From JAHEME01 sp034435035 (lineage in GTDB: Bacteria > Chloroflexota > Anaerolineae > Aggregatilineales > UBA3940): a stretch of 6,143 bases of DNA. The notes beneath the pieces were generated by a model. The model did no database searches, was not told the origin of the DNA, and was given only the letters and a program-made list of their open reading frames with translations. The stretch is taken from positions 1 to 6,143 of the forward strand of contig DAOTXW010000088.1 of the NCBI GenBank assembly GCA_034435035.1. The letters are read 5' to 3'. Each line of letters begins with the position of its first letter. Position 1 is the stretch's first letter. This document shows positions 1 through 6,143 of the stretch, in pieces. Made by a program: the position numbers and the translations under genes.

Positions 1-43
1 GAAACACCCCCACATTTTCGTTTGGCCATGCTTCTGTTGTTGG

Positions 44-81
44 GTAGCAGCCTATTAAGACCCGACAGAGGGTATTGAAAC
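44..81 (+). repeat. CRISPR repeat unit (first full copy; 38 bp)
   Basis: The repeat starts GTAGCAGCCTATTAAG and ends GGGTATTGAAAC. Its centre forms a short hairpin, ACCC-GACAGA-GGGT, which can extend past a G.A mismatch by AA/TT pairs. This fits Cas6-type processing leaving an 8-nt AUUGAAAC handle. Full copies start at 44, 119, 194, 270, 346, 420, 495, 570, 644, 719, 793, 868, 941, 1014, 1087, 1161, 1241, 1317, 1393, 1467, 1544, 1617, 1692, 1768, 1843, 1916, 1990, 2064, 2138, 2213, 2291, 2367, 2441, 2515, 2589, 2663, 2737, 2813, 2887, 2960, 3034, 3109, 3185, 3260, 3332, 3406, 3481, 3557, 3629, 3703 and 3778. The first base G is constant in every copy while the base before it varies, which sets the boundary at 38 bp. 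Confidence 0.97.
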
Positions 82-307
82 ACGATAGTTACCCGCAGGA
101 TATCGTCGTTTTCAACTGGTAGCAGCCTATTAAGACCCGACAGAGGGTATTGAAACCATGGAGGGGACTAATCCTAGCCCACGCCGAACTCCCGTAGCAG
201 CCTATTAAGACCCGACAGAGGGTATTGAAACCACTATCCAGCTCTATCTCATATATAGCAGCAGTTTCCGTAGCAGCCTATTAAGACCCGACAGAGGGTA
301 TTGAAAC

Positions 308-345
308 GAGCCTACAGCAACTGCTACTCCTACAGCAACTGGTGT
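308..345 (+). other. CRISPR spacer 5, related to spacer 9
   Basis: Spacer 5 (38 bp) and the spacer at 608-643 (36 bp) both begin GAGCCTACAGC and share CTACTCCTACAGCA. They differ by one A/T change and by a 6-bp insertion in spacer 9, which keeps the reading frame. The + strand reads EPTATATPTATGV here and EPTATVTATPTA in spacer 9, a Thr/Pro/Ala linker-like repeat. The opposite strand is also open (Val/Ala/Gly-rich), so the coding strand is not certain. Confidence 0.8.
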
Positions 346-607
346 GTAGCAGCCTATTAAGACCCGACAGAGGGTATTGAAACCAGTTTCTCCAGACCCT
401 GAGCACTCGAAAACAAGATGTAGCAGCCTATTAAGACCCGACAGAGGGTATTGAAACTTAGCGTTATCGTGCGCGTGTTTACGGGGCGCTAACGGTAGCA
501 GCCTATTAAGACCCGACAGAGGGTATTGAAACGCGGTGGTGTTGGATAGCGTTGGCTATGATCTATGACGTAGCAGCCTATTAAGACCCGACAGAGGGTA
601 TTGAAAC

Positions 608-643
608 GAGCCTACAGCTACTGTGACTGCTACTCCTACAGCA
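608..643 (+). other. CRISPR spacer 9, related to spacer 5
   Basis: This is a variant of the spacer at 308-345 with the same 5' boundary, a two-codon insertion and one substitution. It probably came from a homologous or repetitive low-complexity coding segment. Confidence 0.8.
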
Positions 644-905
644 GTAGCAGCCTATTAAGACCCGACAGAGGGTATTGAAACCGTGTGCTTCGCACGCTGC
701 GTCGAGTCGTGGGCCTCTGTAGCAGCCTATTAAGACCCGACAGAGGGTATTGAAACACCAAAAGAATGGCAGGCAGTGAGTAACGCAACCAAGTAGCAGC
801 CTATTAAGACCCGACAGAGGGTATTGAAACCACTTTCATCGCCCCGCACGCACAGCCACAATCAACGGTAGCAGCCTATTAAGACCCGACAGAGGGTATT
901 GAAAC

Positions 906-940
906 ACGATGTTGTTGAGCACACCAGACGTGAACTCAAG
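906..940 (+). other. CRISPR spacer 13, near-duplicate of spacer 21
   Basis: This 35-bp spacer matches the spacer at 1505-1543 except at three positions. The complementary strand reads LEFTSGVLNNI here and LEFTSGILNNI there. One change is synonymous (ATC/ATT), and the other two fall in one codon (GTG/ATT, Val to Ile). That pattern says the two spacers came from homologous coding sequences in related invaders, and were not produced by copying within the array. Confidence 0.9.
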
Positions 941-1504
941 GTAGCAGCCTATTAAGACCCGACAGAGGGTATTGAAACTGTGTTACCACTCCTTCCCACG
1001 CTGCAGTGCCAGGGTAGCAGCCTATTAAGACCCGACAGAGGGTATTGAAACACGTCATGCAGTGCGACTAGTAATAGTTCTGCATGGTAGCAGCCTATTA
1101 AGACCCGACAGAGGGTATTGAAACCATGATAGCCACCAGGGACACGTAAAACATGAGAAGGTAGCAGCCTATTAAGACCCGACAGAGGGTATTGAAACAA
1201 GGAAATCGCTGCCAGCCTGAATGACGCCAGGCGGCCCCACGTAGCAGCCTATTAAGACCCGACAGAGGGTATTGAAACTTGGCGGCTTTAATCTGCGCCA
1301 CATGGCGCTTGAAGTAGTAGCAGCCTATTAAGACCCGACAGAGGGTATTGAAACATGGCAGTGTAGTGCTCGTAGACAACCCGCCCGTGAGCGTAGCAGC
1401 CTATTAAGACCCGACAGAGGGTATTGAAACAACAGATAGAGTGTACCAGTAGAGGCATCACCCGCGGTAGCAGCCTATTAAGACCCGACAGAGGGTATTG
1501 AAAC

Positions 1505-1543
1505 ACAATGTTGTTGAGAATACCAGACGTGAACTCAAGAAAA
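1505..1543 (+). other. CRISPR spacer 21, near-duplicate of spacer 13
   Basis: This 39-bp spacer starts at the same target position as the spacer at 906-940 but runs four bases further at its 3' end. If the leader is upstream it is the older of the two, separated from the newer one by seven intervening spacers. It is antisense to the inferred target reading frame, so its crRNA could pair with the target mRNA. Confidence 0.9.
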
Positions 1544-1953
1544 GTAGCAGCCTATTAAGACCCGACAGAGGGTATTGAAACCAGCAGACGACCTTGTCGT
1601 GGAGGAGGTCCTCGACGTAGCAGCCTATTAAGACCCGACAGAGGGTATTGAAACCCCTACGTCAGTGTCACGCACATGCAGGTAAACCGTGGTAGCAGCC
1701 TATTAAGACCCGACAGAGGGTATTGAAACTATAGGAAACAGGCGAGGCTGGCGGGCTGATAAGCACAGTAGCAGCCTATTAAGACCCGACAGAGGGTATT
1801 GAAACGCTTGTCCGGGCACGCAAAGGAGGCTGACAACCCCCCGTAGCAGCCTATTAAGACCCGACAGAGGGTATTGAAACTCAATCGCGGCTTTGAACGC
1901 ATCGCTGGCACTCGCGTAGCAGCCTATTAAGACCCGACAGAGGGTATTGAAAC

Positions 1954-1989
1954 CACATCGTCTTTGGCGACACGGACAGCTACGAAGAT
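1954..1989 (+). other. CRISPR spacer 27, likely from a family B DNA polymerase gene
   Basis: The + strand of this 36-bp spacer reads HIVFGDTDSYED in frame 1. The core GDTDS, preceded by hydrophobic and aromatic residues, is the conserved motif C (usually YGDTDS) of family B DNA polymerases, which carries the metal-binding aspartates. Family B polymerases are common in dsDNA phages and archaeal viruses, so a viral replication gene is a natural source. The crRNA would have the same sense as the mRNA. The match is by motif only; 12 residues cannot exclude chance. Confidence 0.6.
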
Positions 1990-3071
1990 GTAGCAGCCTA
2001 TTAAGACCCGACAGAGGGTATTGAAACACCGCATAAACCCGGAGTACCCACAACACCGTAACCGTAGCAGCCTATTAAGACCCGACAGAGGGTATTGAAA
2101 CCAAAGGCGTCATCCAGCGCCTGGCGAGCTGGCAGCAGTAGCAGCCTATTAAGACCCGACAGAGGGTATTGAAACGCTGAGAGGTCATAGGTCGTCCCAT
2201 CGTCCGCAATCGGTAGCAGCCTATTAAGACCCGACAGAGGGTATTGAAACGCCATCGTTGCAGACGAGACCGCGCACGAGGCCGATGAGCGTAGCAGCCT
2301 ATTAAGACCCGACAGAGGGTATTGAAACGGGGCAGGGTCGGGCCGCCTGGCGTGCCAGTGCCGGGGGTAGCAGCCTATTAAGACCCGACAGAGGGTATTG
2401 AAACGTGACGGTCGAGGCTGAAGTGCCTCGGCCAGCAGAAGTAGCAGCCTATTAAGACCCGACAGAGGGTATTGAAACTTCTCGATGGGGTATACAGGCA
2501 ACCGCGGTCTCATGGTAGCAGCCTATTAAGACCCGACAGAGGGTATTGAAACCCCGGCGCAACCAATGTAGCAGTAGGATTAGGAAGAGTAGCAGCCTAT
2601 TAAGACCCGACAGAGGGTATTGAAACATAATGGCTTCGACTTGCAGGCGGCGTGGGATGCCTGTAGCAGCCTATTAAGACCCGACAGAGGGTATTGAAAC
2701 TTTTTTGTTGTCTCGGTTGGGTTGTTATTTCTGGCGGTAGCAGCCTATTAAGACCCGACAGAGGGTATTGAAACTTGTACCGCGCCAGCGGAACCCCAGC
2801 AGGCGTGTTCTGGTAGCAGCCTATTAAGACCCGACAGAGGGTATTGAAACTTGAACGCGTTTTTGGTTTTTCCTCTGCTGGGTCTGGTAGCAGCCTATTA
2901 AGACCCGACAGAGGGTATTGAAACGCTGGAGAGGCTGTCGAGCTGGAGCGAACTGTCGAGTAGCAGCCTATTAAGACCCGACAGAGGGTATTGAAACGCG
3001 ACCATCGCGCGCCGCCTGCGTATCGCCTTTGGTGTAGCAGCCTATTAAGACCCGACAGAGGGTATTGAAAC

Positions 3072-3108
3072 ACTCACTCCGCATCTCACACCTCCCTGCC
3101 AACAAAGG
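3072..3108 (+). other. CRISPR spacer 42, antisense to a translation start
   Basis: The complementary strand contains GGGAGGTGTGAGATGCGG: a strong Shine-Dalgarno sequence, a 4-5 nt gap, and ATG followed by codons for Arg-Ser-Glu. The spacer therefore seems to cover the ribosome-binding site and start codon of a target gene, with the crRNA antisense to the mRNA. This is inferred from sequence pattern only. Confidence 0.5.
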
Positions 3109-3369
3109 GTAGCAGCCTATTAAGACCCGACAGAGGGTATTGAAACACGTCGAACTGTTCTGGGAGCCAACATGGCCTGGCTATGTAGCAGCCTATTAAG
3201 ACCCGACAGAGGGTATTGAAACCAAAATTCTGTGCCAGTGTCTCAATGAGCGTCTCAAAGTAGCAGCCTATTAAGACCCGACAGAGGGTATTGAAACTGC
3301 AACCGCCCTGGAGATAAACCCGGCATCGGGGGTAGCAGCCTATTAAGACCCGACAGAGGGTATTGAAAC

Positions 3370-3405
3370 AACCAGCATCCTCTTAAGCATCTTGCACCTC
3401 CAGTG
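3370..3405 (+). other. CRISPR spacer 46, antisense to a translation start
   Basis: The complementary strand reads GGAGGTGCAAGATG and then stays open as MLKRMLV. As with the spacer at 3072-3108, this looks like a Shine-Dalgarno plus ATG region of a target gene, bound in antisense. Confidence 0.5.
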
Positions 3406-3815
3406 GTAGCAGCCTATTAAGACCCGACAGAGGGTATTGAAACCGGGTCGGAACTGCGATGGTTCCGCACCTGTATACGAGTAGCAGCCTATTAAGACCC
3501 GACAGAGGGTATTGAAACCGCAACACCTGAGACTGTCACGCTGGTGCTGTCTCGCAGTAGCAGCCTATTAAGACCCGACAGAGGGTATTGAAACCCATAA
3601 AATGACGCCTGTTCGCGACAGAGTAGAGGTAGCAGCCTATTAAGACCCGACAGAGGGTATTGAAACGTCATGGAGGTTGTCGATATCGTTGGCGTTCTCA
3701 AGGTAGCAGCCTATTAAGACCCGACAGAGGGTATTGAAACGACAGAACTTTAACAATCGCATGACAGTGATTGCCCAGTAGCAGCCTATTAAGACCCGAC
3801 AGAGGGTATTGAAAC

Positions 3816-3898
3816 GAGCAGGCCTTGACATCAGAATCACCCCCTGAGCATGCTCAGCACAGCAGGTAGTGACGCTGTCTGTTGCATGCAATCGCGGG
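3816..3898. other. Array trailer with two GCATGC palindromes
   Basis: This stretch follows the last CRISPR repeat and has no convincing gene. It contains a perfect 14-bp palindrome, CTGAGCATGCTCAG, at 3844-3857 and a perfect 10-bp palindrome, TTGCATGCAA, at 3882-3891. Both are centred on GCATGC and their centres are 36 bp apart. Neither is followed by a T-run, so they are poor intrinsic terminators. Lying just before the thrS promoter, they could be operator half-site pairs for an unknown regulator. Confidence 0.45.
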
Positions 3899-3927
3899 TT
3901 GACAATCACCATATGCAGCATTAATCT
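3899..3927 (+). promoter_or_regulatory. Probable sigma-70-type promoter of thrS
   Basis: A perfect -35 TTGACA (3899-3904) is followed after 17 bp by TAATCT (3922-3927), which keeps the T-A-...-T positions of the -10 consensus but is otherwise weak. Transcription would start around 3933-3937, about 20 nt before the base of T-box Stem I. That placement, exactly where a leader promoter is required, is the best support. Confidence 0.6.
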
Positions 3928-3956
3928 ATACACAACTCCATAGCACTACGCGTCGA

Positions 3957-4050
3957 GCGGGACGAGTACCCAGCGTCGCCGTTCAGAGAGGGCCGGCCCC
4001 GGCTGCAAGCCTGCCCCGCACCGACTCTGGCAAAAACCCCCCGTGAGCGC
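3957..4050 (+). promoter_or_regulatory. T-box Stem I with ACC specifier
   Basis: The lower stem is GCG (3957-3959) with CGC (4048-4050). A K-turn-like GGA/UGA and a CG/CG pair follow, then the specifier loop with AGUA on the 5' side. Above it, 3970-3978 pairs with 4022-4030: CCAG with CUGG and GUCG with CGAC, around one C.U mismatch. The only threonine codon at the expected 3' side of the specifier loop is ACC at 4036-4038, after CAAAA and before CCCCGUGAG. It should read tRNA-Thr with anticodon GGU. The AGAGAG motif and GNUGNNAG distal loop that bind the tRNA elbow are both present. Confidence 0.82.
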
Positions 4051-4109
4051 ATCCCGGAAAGCTGCCCGGCAGCCAGTATGGGATGACGGTTCAGCCCCGT
4101 TATCAGCTG
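4051..4109 (+). promoter_or_regulatory. T-box Stem II and putative IIA/B pseudoknot
   Basis: AUCCC (4051-4055) pairs with GGGAU (4080-4084), enclosing a GCUGC/GCAGC hairpin (4061-4073). Next, ACGG (4086-4089) pairs with CCGU (4097-4100), and loop bases CAGC (4092-4095) can pair with GCUG (4106-4109), as expected for the IIA/B H-type pseudoknot. A competing GGCAGC/GCUGCC pairing is possible, so the pseudoknot is less certain than Stem II. Confidence 0.6.
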
Positions 4110-4116
4110 CCAGAGA

Positions 4117-4143
4117 ATCGCACCCCTGCACAGGGCCTGCGAT
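4117..4143 (+). promoter_or_regulatory. T-box Stem III
   Basis: AUCGCA (4117-4122) pairs with UGCGAU (4138-4143), and an inner CCCUG/CAGGG stem sits in between. It lies directly before the T-box sequence, the normal place for Stem III, which stacks with the antiterminator. Confidence 0.8.
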
Positions 4144-4147
4144 GAAA

Positions 4148-4182
4148 GTTGGGTGGAACCGCGTCTGACTCCACGCCCCAAC
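4148..4182 (+). promoter_or_regulatory. T-box antiterminator
   Basis: GUUGGG (4148-4153) pairs with CCCAAC (4177-4182) and GCG (4161-4163) with CGC (4174-4176), leaving the 7-nt bulge UGGAACC (4154-4160). This is the standard antiterminator geometry. The variable base of the UGGN bulge is A (4157), so the matching tRNA should have U at the discriminator position. Bases 4174-4182 are shared with the terminator, so the two structures exclude each other. Confidence 0.88.
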
Positions 4183-4199
4183 GGCGTGGAGTCAGTTTT
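4165..4199 (+). terminator. T-box leader intrinsic terminator
   Basis: A perfect 13-bp stem, 4165-4177 with 4183-4195, has the 5-nt loop CCAAC and is followed by TTTT (4196-4199). The T-run is short but the stem is strong. It forms when tRNA-Thr is charged and stops transcription before thrS. Confidence 0.88.
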
Positions 4200-4204
4200 C
4201 GTAA

Positions 4205-4228
4205 TGCCCGCTGGATCGGGCAGGAGGT
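4205..4228 (+). promoter_or_regulatory. thrS ribosome-binding site with preceding hairpin
   Basis: AGGAGGT (4222-4228) lies 6 nt before the ATG at 4235 and fixes that start over the next in-frame ATG at 4244, which would be 15 nt away. Immediately upstream, TGCCCG (4205-4210) can pair with CGGGCA (4217-4222), placing a 6-bp hairpin flush against the Shine-Dalgarno and using its first base. Confidence 0.85.
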
Positions 4229-4234
4229 GTCAGG

Positions 4235-6085
<1,851 letters not shown>

Positions 6086-6122
6086 TAGATGGGCGCAGTG
6101 TCAAGCTGTGTAAAAGCGTTGC

Positions 6123-6143
6123 CGGCTGCCCTCAGGGCAGCCG
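6123..6143 (+). terminator. Hairpin after thrS, probable terminator (cut by window end)
   Basis: CGGCTGCCC and GGGCAGCCG form a perfect 9-bp GC-rich stem with the loop TCA, 37 bp after the thrS stop codon. The window ends at the last base of the stem, so any T-run lies outside. Its position suggests that thrS is monocistronic. Confidence 0.65.

Larger units (their letters stand above)
1..3815 (+). CRISPR. Large CRISPR array (51 full repeats, 51 spacers; left end outside window)
   Basis: A 38-bp repeat recurs every 72-80 bp with unrelated sequence between copies. I count 51 complete repeats that look identical by eye, plus the last five bases (GAAAC) of another at positions 1-5. The 51 spacers are 34-42 bp, mostly 35-38. 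The repeat ends in ATTGAAAC, the classic crRNA 5' handle of many type I and type III systems, so the array is read on the + strand and the leader (new-spacer end) is left of the window. The rightmost spacers should therefore be the oldest. The final repeat at 3778-3815 is intact rather than decayed. No cas gene is in the window, so the subtype is not determined; I-A, I-B, I-D or III are all compatible with this repeat style. Open reading frames running through the array on the - strand are artefacts of the repeat. Confidence 0.99.
3945..4200 (+). promoter_or_regulatory. T-box riboswitch (threonine-specific, transcriptional)
   Basis: This leader RNA senses the ratio of uncharged to charged tRNA-Thr and controls transcription into thrS. 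The hallmark T-box sequence GGGTGGAACCGCG is at 4151-4163, preceded by AAAG. Upstream are the canonical parts: Stem I with GGA and AGTA (3960-3968), AGAGAG (3985-3990), the distal loop GCTGCAAG (4002-4009) and a specifier ACC (4036-4038); Stem II (4051-4084); a possible IIA/B pseudoknot (4086-4109); and Stem III (4117-4143). Downstream are mutually exclusive antiterminator (4148-4182) and terminator (4165-4199) hairpins. Established mechanism: the anticodon of uncharged tRNA pairs with the specifier and its NCCA end pairs with the UGGN bulge, stabilising the antiterminator. The gene downstream is thrS, which matches the Thr specifier. Confidence 0.95.

Noticed and set aside
2413..2435. Hairpin CGAGGC-TGAAGT-GCCTCG inside a spacer
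   Set aside because: It is a single short inverted repeat in target-derived sequence with no T-run. It may slightly affect crRNA folding but is not a host element.
2553..2588. GTAGCAG inside a spacer, a possible degenerate repeat
   Set aside because: It matches only the first seven bases of the repeat and the rest is unrelated, so it is chance or coding similarity.
2701..2706. T-run TTTTTT straight after a repeat hairpin, a possible terminator within the array
   Set aside because: The run is separated from the weak 4-bp repeat stem by ATTGAAAC, so it does not fit an intrinsic terminator.
3844..3857. CTGAGCATGCTCAG as terminator of the CRISPR transcript
   Set aside because: It would need a loop taken from the palindrome itself and has no T-run after it, so an operator-like role is more likely.
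952..3933. Many open frames of 60-170 codons on the - strand across the array
   Set aside because: They are made of the same few peptides (such as FQYPLSGLNRLL and FNTLCRVLIGCY) encoded by the reverse complement of the repeat, joined by spacer sequence. They are artefacts of an array, not proteins.

Overview
The window holds two things. Positions 1-3815 are most of a large CRISPR array, and positions 3816-6143 are a complete threonyl-tRNA synthetase gene (thrS) with its own promoter, T-box riboswitch leader and downstream hairpin. Everything real is read left to right on the + strand. There are no cas genes, transposons, tRNAs or rRNAs in the window.

Organism: the sequence is moderately GC-rich. 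A transcriptional T-box in front of an aminoacyl-tRNA synthetase gene points to Firmicutes, Actinobacteria, Chloroflexota or Deinococcota rather than Proteobacteria. The ThrRS lacks the N-terminal TGS domain, and two related spacers can be read as Thr/Pro/Ala-rich linkers of the kind common in Chloroflexota surface proteins. My best guess is Chloroflexota. This is inference, not proof.

Array: by eye I count 51 complete, identical 38-bp repeats, the last 5 bases of a further repeat at positions 1-5, and 51 spacers of 34-42 bp. The array continues to the left of the window. The repeat ends in ATTGAAAC, the usual 8-nt crRNA 5' handle, so the crRNA strand is + and the leader and probably the cas genes lie upstream. 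The last repeat (3778-3815) is not degenerate. Several spacers carry readable information. Two pairs were taken from diverged versions of the same target, both with a fixed 5' boundary. One spacer encodes what looks like the catalytic GDTDS motif of a family B DNA polymerase. Two are antisense to a ribosome-binding site plus start codon.

Intergenic region and leader: about 80 bp after the array contain two GCATGC-centred palindromes, followed by a TTGACA promoter. The transcript then forms a full T-box: Stem I with an ACC (Thr) specifier, Stem II, a possible IIA/B pseudoknot, Stem III, the conserved T-box sequence, and a 13-bp terminator mutually exclusive with a 9-bp antiterminator. Uncharged tRNA-Thr(GGU) should favour antitermination and turn on thrS. 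The ThrRS (616 aa) keeps its editing and catalytic domains. The window ends exactly at the 3' base of a GC-rich hairpin that is probably the thrS terminator.

The array and thrS have no evident functional link. They are co-directional, with no convincing terminator between them, so the T-box terminator may also catch array read-through.
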